Source of the DNA: Saccharopolyspora hirsuta
GTDB lineage: Bacteria; Actinomycetota; Actinomycetes; Mycobacteriales; Pseudonocardiaceae
Direction of reading: 5' to 3'
Length of the DNA stretch: 64,000 nucleotides
Assembly (NCBI RefSeq): GCF_008630535.1
Contig: NZ_VWPH01000001.1
Location: 124,001-188,000, forward strand
The translations under genes and the position numbers were made by a program. The notes beneath the pieces are model-generated. The model did not search any database. It worked only from the letters and a program-made list of their open reading frames with translations, and had not been told where the DNA came from. This document shows, piece after piece, positions 33,639 to 41,284 of this stretch. Each line of letters begins with the position of its first letter. The stretch's first letter is position 1.

Positions 33639-34412
33639 ATGTCTTCACCGAACACACCCGTGCTGATCACCGGCGCCGCCTCCGGGATCGGTGCTGCCTG
33701 CGCTCGTGCCCTGGCCGCCGCCGGGCGACCGGTGGTCCTGTGGGACCGCGACGAACGCGGGGTGGCCGACGTCGCGGCGCAGGTCGAGCAGGACCACGGC
33801 GTGCCGGTCGTCGCGACCGGGATCGACGTCGCCGACGTGTCCCGGTACGACGACGCGCTCGCCGAAGCCCGGCGAATCGTCGGCCGGATGGGCGGTTTCG
33901 CGCACTGCGCCGGGATCGTCGACTCGACGCCGATGACGGAGGTCCGGCTGGAGGCGTGGCAGCGCGTCTTCGACGTCAACCTCACGGCCTTCGCCTACGG
34001 GACCGCCGCGCTCGCCGACGACCTGACCGCGCTGCCGGACTCGGCCGTGGTGGCGATCTCGTCCATCAACGCGACGCTAGGGCAGGCGAACATCCCCTCC
34101 TACAGCGCCTCGAAGGCCGGACTGCTCGGGCTGACGCGGTCGCTGGCCGCGCAGCTCGGCCGCTCCGGGGTCCGGGTGAACGCGGTCTGCCCGGGCTACA
34201 TCGAGACGCCGATGCTCCGCCGCAGCCTCGCCGACGACCGGCGCGGGGCCCGGATGCGCGGTGACGCGATGCTCGGCCGCGTCGGGCAACCGGCGGAGGT
34301 CGGCTCCGTCGTCCGCTTCCTGCTCAGCACCGAGGCCAGTTTCGTCACGGGCAGCACGGTTTTCGTCGACGGCGGGGTCACGGCCAGCGACCGCCTCAGC
34401 TCGCTCGACTGA
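33639..34412 (+). CDS. SDR oxidoreductase
   Basis: 257-residue classical SDR. VLITGAASGIGAACARALAAAG, LWDRDERG, CAGIVD instead of NNAG, catalytic Ser in ISSINATLG and YSASK, VNAVCPGYIETPML and FVTGSTVFVDGGVTASD. ATG 33639 with AGGAG six bases upstream, 14 bp after the KstD-like gene and probably in its operon. Steroid alcohol dehydrogenase is plausible (17-beta or 7/12-position); no direct evidence. Confidence 0.82.
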   Translation: MSSPNTPVLITGAASGIGAACARALAAAGRPVVLWDRDERGVADVAAQVEQDHGVPVVATGIDVADVSRYDDALAEARRIVGRMGGFAHCAGIVDSTPMTEVRLEAWQRVFDVNLTAFAYGTAALADDLTALPDSAVVAISSINATLGQANIPSYSASKAGLLGLTRSLAAQLGRSGVRVNAVCPGYIETPMLRRSLADDRRGARMRGDAMLGRVGQPAEVGSVVRFLLSTEASFVTGSTVFVDGGVTASDRLSSLD

Positions 34413-34701
34413 CCCGACCCCGCGCTCGGCGACCTCGCCCGTCGCGACGGATCGAAGTTCCATTGAAATCGAACCTCCGATTTCAATGGAAATTGGATCA
34501 CATCGGCATGTCCGCGTCCGACGCGCCGACGCCCGGCGGAGATCTGCGCGATTTCAATGGAAATCGGACATCCGATTTCCATTGAAATCGCGGGATCCGG
34601 CCGCGGTGCCGGTCTCGTTGAGCGGGAGGGCGCCTGTTCCGGGTGGCCCGGACTTCCCACCATGGAGGCGAATCGACGGGACCGAGTCGGAGGAGTTCCC
34701 C
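34413..34701. promoter_or_regulatory. kshA leader with large stacked palindromes
   Basis: 289 bp without a gene. Perfect inverted repeat 34458-34471/34478-34491 (14-bp arms, 6-nt loop) and a 46-bp structure 34547-34568/34571-34592 (22-bp perfect arms, 2-nt loop). Together they contain four copies of a 14-bp unit ATTTCAATGGAAAT or its reverse. A TCCCG-type box TCTCGTTGAGCGGGA follows at 34613-34627. Likely the operator region of the kshA operon. Confidence 0.75.
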
Positions 34702-35868
34702 ATGGCAGCACCGCGGACGGCCGAGGAGAACGAGGTGCGGGTGATCGAGGCTGAGGCTCCGCCGACCCGCTACGCGCGCGGCTGGCACTGCCTCGGCCTC
34801 GCCGACACCTACCGAAGCGGAAAGCCCCACGCGATCGAGGCTTTCGGCACCAAGCTGGTGGTGTTCGCCGACAGCAGCGGGGCGCTGAACGTGCTCAACG
34901 CCTACTGCCCGCACATGGGCGGGGACCTGAGCCGGGGCGAGGTCAAGGGCGACGAGGTGGCCTGCCCGTTCCACGACTGGCGCTGGCCGGGAAGCGGGCG
35001 CTGCGCGAGCATCCCGTACGCGCGGCGGGTGCCGCCGCGGGCGCGTACGAAGGCGTGGACCGTGCTGGAGCGCAACGGGCAGCTGTTCGTGTGGAACGAT
35101 CCGCAGGGCAAGCAGCCGCCGCCGGAGGTGACCATCCCGGAGATCCCCGGGGTCGGCTCGGACGAGAGGACCCCGTGGACGTGGAACTCGCTGCGCATCG
35201 ACGGCTCGAACTGCCGCGAGATCGTGGACAACGTGGTGGACATGGCCCACTTCTTCTACATCCACTACTCGTTCCCGACCTACTTCAAGAACGTCTTCGA
35301 GGGGCACATCGCCAGCCAGACGATGCACAGCAAGGCCCGGCCGGACGTGAAGATCGGCACGAACTACAGCGACGACAGCACGCTGCGGTCGAGCGCCGCC
35401 TACTACGGGCCCTCCTACATGATCGACTACCTGTGGAGCGACACCGGCGAGACCACGATCGAGACGGTGCTGATCAACTGCCACTACCCGGTGTCCCCCA
35501 CGAGCTTCGTGCTGCAGTGGGGCGCGATGGTCAAGAAGCCCGAGGGGATGTCCGATGCGGACGCCGAGCAGATGGCGCAGGGCTTCGCCGCAGGTGTGGA
35601 GAAGGGCTTCCTGCAGGACGTCGAGATCTGGCAGCACAAGGCCCGGATCGACAACCCGCTGCTGTGCGAGGAGGACGGGCCGGTCTACCAGCTGCGGCGC
35701 TGGTACGAGCAGTTCTACGTCGACGTCGAGGACGTGACCCCGGAGATGAACCGGCGGTTCGAGTTCGAGATCGACACCGAGCGCGCGATCGAGTTCTGGC
35801 AGGCCGAGGTCGACGACAACCTGGCCCACGGCCGCGTGATCGTCGACGACAGCGCTCCCACCGCCTGA
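34702..35868 (+). CDS. kshA: 3-ketosteroid 9-alpha-hydroxylase oxygenase KshA
   Basis: 388-residue Rieske oxygenase that hydroxylates C9 of 3-ketosteroids and so opens ring B together with KstD. Rieske cluster ligands Cys69-His71 in CPHMGGDLSRG and Cys88-His91 in CPFHDWRWPG. The mononuclear iron site CREIVDNVVDMAHFFYIH has His183 and His188, with Asp306 in QDVEIWQHK as third ligand; TYFKNVFEGHIASQ is a KshA-specific stretch. ATG 34702 with GGAGG upstream. First of a kshA-small protein-kshB-ksi operon. Confidence 0.95.
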   Translation: MAAPRTAEENEVRVIEAEAPPTRYARGWHCLGLADTYRSGKPHAIEAFGTKLVVFADSSGALNVLNAYCPHMGGDLSRGEVKGDEVACPFHDWRWPGSGRCASIPYARRVPPRARTKAWTVLERNGQLFVWNDPQGKQPPPEVTIPEIPGVGSDERTPWTWNSLRIDGSNCREIVDNVVDMAHFFYIHYSFPTYFKNVFEGHIASQTMHSKARPDVKIGTNYSDDSTLRSSAAYYGPSYMIDYLWSDTGETTIETVLINCHYPVSPTSFVLQWGAMVKKPEGMSDADAEQMAQGFAAGVEKGFLQDVEIWQHKARIDNPLLCEEDGPVYQLRRWYEQFYVDVEDVTPEMNRRFEFEIDTERAIEFWQAEVDDNLAHGRVIVDDSAPTA

Positions 35869-35881
35869 TCGGAGACCGCAG

Positions 35882-36100
35882 GTGCAACCCTTGTCCTGCC
35901 GCAGCTGCGGCACGTGCGTGCTGGTCAAGAAGAACAGCCCGGCCCACACGCAAGTGCAGTGGACCACCGACACCGACCGCTGCGCGGAGCTCGCGCAGAG
36001 CCCGAACGCCGACCGCGCGACGGTCCTGACGTGCCTGCAGCTGCGCGACAGCATCGAAACGGCGGTGCGGCGCGGGGAGCTCCAGGTGGACGCGCCGTGA
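35882..36100 (+). CDS. Small Cys-rich protein between kshA and kshB
   Basis: 72-residue protein starting MQPLSCRSCGTCVLVKKNSP, with a CxxCxxC motif at residues 6-12 and two further Cys (Asp-Arg-Cys-Ala and LTCLQL). GTG 35882 has GGAGACC upstream. It lies 13 bp after kshA and 19 bp before kshB, all same direction. The Cys pattern suggests metal or Fe-S binding, perhaps an electron-transfer or maturation aid to the hydroxylase. I do not recognise a named family. Confidence 0.7.
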   Translation: MQPLSCRSCGTCVLVKKNSPAHTQVQWTTDTDRCAELAQSPNADRATVLTCLQLRDSIETAVRRGELQVDAP

Positions 36101-36119
36101 TGCGGGGGAGGAGCGTGCG

Positions 36120-37160
36120 ATGACCGAGTCCGCCGCGCACCGGTTGCGGGTCCGGGAGGTGATCGAGGAGACCGCCGACTCGCGGTCGCTGGTGTTCGAC
36201 GTGCCCGCCGGGGCGGCCGACCGCTTCGCCTACCGCCCGGGCCAGTTCTTGACCCTGCGCATCCCGCTGGGCGACGAGCACGTCGCGCGCTGCTACTCGC
36301 TGTCGAGCGCTCCCGGCCTGGACGAGGGCCTGAAGGTGACGGTCAAGCGGGTGGCGGGCGGGGTCGGGTCGAACTGGCTCTGCGACCACGCCCGCCCCGG
36401 CACCGAGCTGGAGGTGCTCCCGCCAGCCGGGACGTTCACCCCGAAGTCCCTCGCGGGCGACCTGCTGCTCTTCGCGGGCGGCAGCGGGATCACCCCGATC
36501 ATGTCGATCGTCCGCGCGCTGCTGCACGAGCGGACCGGGACCGCGGTGCTGATCTACGCCAACCGGGACGAGCGGTCGGTCATCTTCGCCGACGAGCTCA
36601 CCGCGCTGGCCGCCCGGCACCCGGGCCGGTTCGTGCCGATCCACCTGCTGCAGAGCGTCCAGGGGCTGCCGACCGTGGACGAGATCGCCGCACTGGCAAG
36701 ACCTTTCGCGGACCGGGACGCGGCCTACGTGTGCGGCCCGGAGCCGTTCATGGACGCGGTGACCGCCGCGCTGGGGCAGGTCGGCATGAGCCGCGACCGG
36801 GTGGTGCTCGAACAGTTCCGGTCGCTGAGCTCCGACCCGTTCGCCGGTGGGGAAACGGCGATCGCCCCCGGTGCCGAAGCGGCGGCCACCGTCTCGGTCT
36901 CCCTCGACGGCGAGCACCACGAGCTGCCCTGGCCTGGTGGGACCACCCTGCTCGACCTGCTCCACGCGAACGGGGTGGACGCGCCGTTCTCCTGCAAGGA
37001 GGGCGCGTGCAGCGCCTGCGCCTGCCGCCTGGTCTCGGGCGAGGTGAAGATGCTGCGCAACGAGGTGCTGGAGGAGGAGGACCTCGCGGAGGGCTGGGTG
37101 CTGGGCTGCCAGTCCGTGCCGATCACCGAGCACGTCGAAGTCACCTACGACGACAACTGA
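36120..37160 (+). CDS. kshB: 3-ketosteroid 9-alpha-hydroxylase reductase KshB
   Basis: 346-residue ferredoxin reductase feeding KshA. FAD-binding RCYSLSSAPG (RxYS), NAD domain LLFAGGSGITPIMSIVRALL and YVCGPEPFMDAV, then a C-terminal plant-type 2Fe-2S domain CKEGACSACACRL with a final Cys in WVLGCQSVP. Domain order FAD-NAD-Fe2S and length match KshB/HmpA-type reductases. GGGGGAGGAG precedes the ATG. Followed by ksi after 14 bp. Confidence 0.94.
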   Translation: MTESAAHRLRVREVIEETADSRSLVFDVPAGAADRFAYRPGQFLTLRIPLGDEHVARCYSLSSAPGLDEGLKVTVKRVAGGVGSNWLCDHARPGTELEVLPPAGTFTPKSLAGDLLLFAGGSGITPIMSIVRALLHERTGTAVLIYANRDERSVIFADELTALAARHPGRFVPIHLLQSVQGLPTVDEIAALARPFADRDAAYVCGPEPFMDAVTAALGQVGMSRDRVVLEQFRSLSSDPFAGGETAIAPGAEAAATVSVSLDGEHHELPWPGGTTLLDLLHANGVDAPFSCKEGACSACACRLVSGEVKMLRNEVLEEEDLAEGWVLGCQSVPITEHVEVTYDDN

Positions 37161-37174
37161 CACGAGGAGAGGCC

Positions 37175-37546
37175 ATGCCGGAGCCGTCCGTCATCCGCGA
37201 CACCGTCGCGAGCTACCTGAAGACCGTCGCGACCGGAAGCGCAGCGGACGTCGCGGCCCTCTACACCGAGGACGCCGTGCTCGAAGACCCGGTGGGCAGC
37301 GAACCGGTCCGCGGCCGGGCGGCGATCACCGAGTTCTACTCGGCCCTGGAGAACCTGCGCCAGGAGACCGAGCTGCTCGCGGTCCGGGTCGCCGGGAACA
37401 GCGCCGCGTTCCACTTCCGCGTCCGCACCGAGACACCGGACGGTGTCGTCGAGATCGAGCCGATCGACGTCATGACCTTCGACGAATTCGGCCGGATCAC
37501 CAGCATGCAGGCGTTCTGGTCCGCCGAGGACGTCCAGGTCCGGTAA
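37175..37546 (+). CDS. ksi: Delta-5-3-ketosteroid isomerase
   Basis: 123-residue NTF2-fold protein. The active-site residues of Comamonas KSI are all recognisable: Tyr14 in ASYLKTV, Asp38 in LEDPVGSEPVRG and Asp98 in IEPIDVMTF. DPVGSEP is nearly invariant in true ketosteroid isomerases. It moves the C5=C6 double bond to C4=C5, making 4-ene-3-ketosteroids for KstD/KshAB. End of the kshA operon, 5 bp from the convergent hsaB stop. Confidence 0.93.
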   Translation: MPEPSVIRDTVASYLKTVATGSAADVAALYTEDAVLEDPVGSEPVRGRAAITEFYSALENLRQETELLAVRVAGNSAAFHFRVRTETPDGVVEIEPIDVMTFDEFGRITSMQAFWSAEDVQVR

Positions 37547-37551
37547 CCCGC

Positions 37552-38067
37552 TCAGCGCTCCGCGGCCGGTTCGCCGATGCCGAACCGGCCGCGGAAGAAG
37601 ATCATCGGTCGGTGCTGCGCCGGGCGCTCCACTCCGAGGACGCGCCCGACGACGATGTCGTGGTCTCCCGCCGCGACCACCTGGTGGACGTCGGCGTGCA
37701 CGCGCATGAGCACGTCGGGCAGGACGGGTGTGCTCCAGCGGGAGCAGGACCACTCCGCCCCGTCGAACTTGCGTCCGTCGCTGGAGCCGAACCGCGCGCA
37801 CAGCTCGTCCTGGTGCCCGGCCAGGACGTTCACGCAGAAGCGGCCGGTCCGGCGGATCCGGGGCCAGGAGCGGCCGCGGTGGTCGGCGCAGAACATGACC
37901 AGCGGCGGGTCCAGGGACACCGAGGCGAAGGACTGGCAGGCGAAACCGACCGGCCCCGCGTCGTCGAGCCCGGTCACCACCGTCACCCCGGTGGCGAAGT
38001 CGGACATGGCCCGCCGGAACGCGTGCGGGGTCACGACGTCGGTCGAGGTCTGCGCTTGCTGCGTCAT
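37552..38067 (-). CDS. hsaB: Flavin reductase of the 3-HSA hydroxylase (HsaB-like)
   Basis: 171-residue NAD(P)H:flavin oxidoreductase of the HpaC/HsaB family that supplies reduced FMN/FAD to HsaA. Motifs FRRAMSDFATGVTVVTG, GFACQSFASVSLDPPLVMFC and a terminal GDHDIVVGRVLGVE segment with the conserved GDH. On the minus strand, divergent from the 3-alpha-HSD, and 1.1 kb from hsaA. Shares the pair of palindromic boxes in the gap. Confidence 0.9.
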   Translation of the reverse strand: MTQQAQTSTDVVTPHAFRRAMSDFATGVTVVTGLDDAGPVGFACQSFASVSLDPPLVMFCADHRGRSWPRIRRTGRFCVNVLAGHQDELCARFGSSDGRKFDGAEWSCSRWSTPVLPDVLMRVHADVHQVVAAGDHDIVVGRVLGVERPAQHRPMIFFRGRFGIGEPAAER

Positions 38068-38110
38068 GAACCCGAAATTAGGGCGGGTGCGCGAGGTTCG
38101 CGGCCGCGGA

Positions 38111-38154
38111 TCCCGGTCAGCGGCGGGCCGTCGAGCAGGTCCCGGTCAGCGGGA
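38111..38154. promoter_or_regulatory. Tandem TCCCGGTCAGCGGGA boxes, hsaB/3-alpha-HSD gap
   Basis: TCCCGGTCAGCGGCG at 38111-38125 and TCCCGGTCAGCGGGA at 38140-38154, 29 bp apart. The same pair with the same spacing recurs before hsaA (39037-39080). Confidence 0.7.
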
Positions 38155-38221
38155 GCGGGAGTGGGGACGTGGTGGCGGGGGACCGACAATGCCCGGAACA
38201 GCCGAGACGAAGGGCCGGAAC

Positions 38222-38998
38222 ATGCCCCGCACCTTCCTGATCACCGGCAGCGCCTCGGGAATCGGCGCTGCGACCAGCGCGTACCTGCGTGAACGGGGTG
38301 TCCGGGTGATCGGCGCCGACAGGCGCGACGCCGACATCACCGCCGATCTCGCCACCGGAGCGGGAAGAGCTGCGCTCGTCGACCGCGCTCGTGACCTGGC
38401 CGGAGACAAGCTCGACGGCGTGATCGCGTGCGCTGGCGTCGCGCTGTTCGACCCCGTGACGATCCGGGTCAACCACTTCGGCGCGGTGGCCGTGCTCGAA
38501 GGCCTGCGCCCGCTCCTCGCGCGCGGCACCGATCCGCGCGCGGTCGTGGTCTCCTCGGTGGCGTCGGTGCACCAGGCTGACCCCGACATCGTCGACGCTG
38601 CGCTCGCCGGTGACGAGGACGCCGCGGTGACCGCCGCCGGTGCCGCGGTGGAGCGCGGTGCCGGTGCGCAGGTGTACTCCTCGTCGAAGGTGGCGATCGC
38701 CCGGTGGGTGCGCCGGACCGCGATCACCCCGGAATGGGCGGGTGCGGGAATACCGCTCAACGCCATCGCCCCCGGCACCGTCGTCACGCCGATGACCCGG
38801 GGCATGCTCGACTCCGAAGCCGGTCGCCAGCTCGTCGACGGCAGCGTCCCCATGCCGCTGCACGGTCACGCGCGACCGGAGCAGGTCGCGCCGCTGCTCG
38901 CCTGGCTCAGCTCCCCGGAGAACTCGCACGTCACCGGCCAGGTGGTGTTCGTCGACGGCGGCGCGGAAGCGGTCCTGCGCGGGGACCGGACCTGGTAG
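38222..38998 (+). CDS. hsdA: 3-alpha-hydroxysteroid dehydrogenase/carbonyl reductase (HsdA-like)
   Basis: 258-residue SDR with the layout of Comamonas 3-alpha-HSD: FLITGSASGIGAATSAYL, IGADRRDADITADL, CAGV with VNHFGAVAVLEGL, VVVSSVASVH with the ~28-residue insertion before YSSSK, then LNAIAPGTVVTPMTRGML and QVVFVDGGAEAVLRGD. The reduced spacing and insertion are characteristic of this subgroup. ATG 38222 with AAGGGCCGG upstream; ATG 38189 is an in-frame alternative. It oxidises or reduces the C3 hydroxyl/ketone of 5-alpha/beta steroids. Confidence 0.87.
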   Translation: MPRTFLITGSASGIGAATSAYLRERGVRVIGADRRDADITADLATGAGRAALVDRARDLAGDKLDGVIACAGVALFDPVTIRVNHFGAVAVLEGLRPLLARGTDPRAVVVSSVASVHQADPDIVDAALAGDEDAAVTAAGAAVERGAGAQVYSSSKVAIARWVRRTAITPEWAGAGIPLNAIAPGTVVTPMTRGMLDSEAGRQLVDGSVPMPLHGHARPEQVAPLLAWLSSPENSHVTGQVVFVDGGAEAVLRGDRTW

Positions 38999-39036
38999 CG
39001 AAACTAGCGCGAGCGTGCGCGATTCGCGCCGGTCGG

Positions 39037-39080
39037 TCCCGGTCAGCGGTGGGGCGTCGAGCGGGTCCCGGTCAGCGGGA
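39037..39080. promoter_or_regulatory. Tandem TCCCGGTCAGCGGGA boxes before hsaA
   Basis: TCCCGGTCAGCGGTG at 39037-39051 and TCCCGGTCAGCGGGA at 39066-39080, again 29 bp apart. A TAGCTT -10-like hexamer lies near 39112-39117. The surrounding ~80 bp is a near duplicate of 38083-38165. Confidence 0.7.
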
Positions 39081-39171
39081 GCAGGGGTGGGGCGGGTCCG
39101 CGCACCGGACCTAGCTTCATCGCACCGCCGCAGACCGGCGGCGGTCGTCCGAGCAGTCCGGAGGTGCGTGC

Positions 39172-40356
39172 ATGGCGCACGAGGTGGTTCGCCGAGTGGA
39201 AGAGGTCGCCGCCCGGCTCGCGGCGACCGCGGAGGACAGCGAGCGGTTGGGCAAGCTGTCGGACGAGAGCGTCAAGCTGGTGCGCGAGGCCGGGGTCATG
39301 CGGCTGCTGCAGCCGACCGACTTCGGCGGGTACGCGGCCCACCCGCGGGACTTCGCCGAAGCGGTGATGGCGGTGGCGAAGTCGTGCGGGTCGACCGGCT
39401 GGGTGTGCGGGGTGGGCGGGGTCCACCCGTGGGAGATGGCGCTCATGGACCGGCAGCTCCAGCAGGAGGTCTGGGGCGAGAACCCGGACACCTGGATCGC
39501 CTCGCCGTACATGCCCAGCGGCATCGCCACGCCCACCGACGGCGGTTACGTCCTCAAAGGACGGTGGCAGTTCTCCTCCGGCACCGACCACTGCGACTGG
39601 ATCTTCCTCGGCGCGCTGGTCGGCGACGCCGAGGGCAAGCCCGCCCAGCCGTCCCAGGTGCTGCACGTGGTGCTGCCCCGGCAGGACTACACGATCGTCG
39701 ACGACTCCTGGGACGTCATCGGCCTGTGCGGCACCGGGAGCAAGGACGTCGTCGTCGACGGCGCGTTCATCCCGGCGTACCGGACGATCGACGCCGAGGA
39801 GGTCGCGCAGGGGGAGCGAGCAGCCGAGCGCGTCGGCCGCACCGAGACGGTGTACCGGCTGCCGTTCTGGACGATGTTCCCGCTGGGCATCACGTCGGCG
39901 GTCGTCGGCATCGTGGAGGGCGCGCTGGCCTGCCACCTCGACTACCAGCGGGACCGGGTGATGGCGGCAGGCACCCGGGTCCGCGACGACCCGCACACGC
40001 TGTACGCGATCTCGGAGGCGGCCGCGGAGATCGCCGCTTCCCGCACGCAGCTGCTCGACGGCGTCAGCCGCCTCTACGACCGGGCCGAAGCGGGCCAGCC
40101 GATCACCTTCGAGGAGCGGTCGGTGGTGCGCCGCAACCAGGTCCGCTGCGCGTGGCGCGCGGTGGCCGCGGCCGACGAGATCTTCGCCCGCTCCGGCGGG
40201 AACGCGGTGCGCCGCACCAACGCGGTGCAGCGGTTCTGGCGCGACGCGCACGTCGGCCTCCAGCACGCCATCCACATCCCCGGCTCGATCTACCACTCGA
40301 ACGCCCTGACCTCGATGGGCATCGAGCCCGCCGAGCAGCTCCGGGCCCTGATCTGA
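39172..40356 (+). CDS. hsaA: 3-HSA monooxygenase oxygenase component (HsaA-like)
   Basis: 394-residue flavin-dependent hydroxylase with an acyl-CoA dehydrogenase fold. Recognisable HsaA stretches: VREAGVMRLLQPTDFGGYAAHPRDFAEAVMAVA, CGSTGWVCGVGGVHPWEMALMD, GRWQFSSGTDHCDWIFLGALV, GTGSKDVVVDGAFIP and a terminal RTNAVQRFWRDAHVGLQHA. It hydroxylates 3-HSA to the catechol 3,4-DHSA using reduced flavin from HsaB. Followed by hsaC after 21 bp. Confidence 0.93.
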   Translation: MAHEVVRRVEEVAARLAATAEDSERLGKLSDESVKLVREAGVMRLLQPTDFGGYAAHPRDFAEAVMAVAKSCGSTGWVCGVGGVHPWEMALMDRQLQQEVWGENPDTWIASPYMPSGIATPTDGGYVLKGRWQFSSGTDHCDWIFLGALVGDAEGKPAQPSQVLHVVLPRQDYTIVDDSWDVIGLCGTGSKDVVVDGAFIPAYRTIDAEEVAQGERAAERVGRTETVYRLPFWTMFPLGITSAVVGIVEGALACHLDYQRDRVMAAGTRVRDDPHTLYAISEAAAEIAASRTQLLDGVSRLYDRAEAGQPITFEERSVVRRNQVRCAWRAVAAADEIFARSGGNAVRRTNAVQRFWRDAHVGLQHAIHIPGSIYHSNALTSMGIEPAEQLRALI

Positions 40357-40377
40357 TCCACGACTGGAGAGGAAGCC

Positions 40378-41268
40378 ATGACCGACATCAGCTCGCTGGG
40401 CTACGTCCGGGTCCGCGCCGCGGATTTCGACGCCTGGCGGAAGTTCGCCTACGACACCATCGGTTTCGCCGAGGGCAGCGGTCCGGAGGCGGACGCGCTG
40501 TACCTGCGCCTGGACGAGCGGATCGGCCGGATCGTGGTGCTCCCGGGCGAGGTGGACCGGGTGGAGGCCGTGGGCTGGGAGGTCCGCGACCACCTGGCCC
40601 TGCAGCGGGTCCAGGACGCGGTCGAAGCGGCCGGGCTCGCCCCGAAACCGCTGACCGGGGAGGAGGCCGACACCCGCAGGGTGGAGGCGGGCATCGCCTT
40701 CGAAGCCCCGGGCGGCACCCCGCTGGAGGTCTTCCACGGCCCCGCGCTGGACCACAGCCCGGTGGCGACGAAGTTCGACAACCGGTTCGTCACCGGTCAG
40801 CTGGGCCTGGGCCACGTCGTGGTCCCGGTCAGCGACCTCGACGGCGCGTACCGCTTCTACGCCGAAACGCTCGGTTTCCTGCCCCGCGGTGCGTTCCGGC
40901 TGCCCGCCCCGCCGGAGCACGGCCCGGTGCGGCTGCGGTTCATGGGCGTCAACGCGCGGCACCACAGCCTCGCGCTGCTGCCGTCGCCGGACCTCAAGGC
41001 GCCTGCCCTGGTGCACATCATGGTGGAGCTGGAGGACCTCGACCAGGTCGGCCGCGCCCTGGACAGGGTGGTGGACGCCGGGTTCCACGTCTCGTCCACG
41101 CTGGGCCGCCACACCAACGACAAGATGGTCTCCTTCTACGTCCGGACCCCTGGCGGCTGGGACCTGGAGGTCGGCTGCGACGGCATGCTCGTCGACGAGA
41201 CCTCCTACACGGCCGAGGAGATCACCGCGGACAGCTACTGGGGCCACAAGTGGGACTTCGGCTCCTGA
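40378..41268 (+). CDS. hsaC: 3,4-DHSA extradiol dioxygenase (HsaC-like)
   Basis: 296-residue type I two-domain extradiol dioxygenase. Iron ligands His146 (LGLGHVVVPV), His213 (LVHIMVEL) and Glu264 (GGWDLEVGCDG), plus catalytic His196 (ARHHSLAL) and Tyr254. These are the positions expected for BphC/HsaC. It performs meta-cleavage of ring A. ATG 40378 with GAGAGGAAG upstream; followed after 16 bp by an SDR. Confidence 0.93.
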   Translation: MTDISSLGYVRVRAADFDAWRKFAYDTIGFAEGSGPEADALYLRLDERIGRIVVLPGEVDRVEAVGWEVRDHLALQRVQDAVEAAGLAPKPLTGEEADTRRVEAGIAFEAPGGTPLEVFHGPALDHSPVATKFDNRFVTGQLGLGHVVVPVSDLDGAYRFYAETLGFLPRGAFRLPAPPEHGPVRLRFMGVNARHHSLALLPSPDLKAPALVHIMVELEDLDQVGRALDRVVDAGFHVSSTLGRHTNDKMVSFYVRTPGGWDLEVGCDGMLVDETSYTAEEITADSYWGHKWDFGS

Positions 41269-41284
41269 CCTCGTGGAGCGGGAC

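Noticed and set aside
37547..37561. Possible extra TCCCG-type box at the ksi/hsaB junction
   Set aside because: The similarity (ACCCGCTCAGCG) comes mainly from the two facing stop codons and lacks the right arm.
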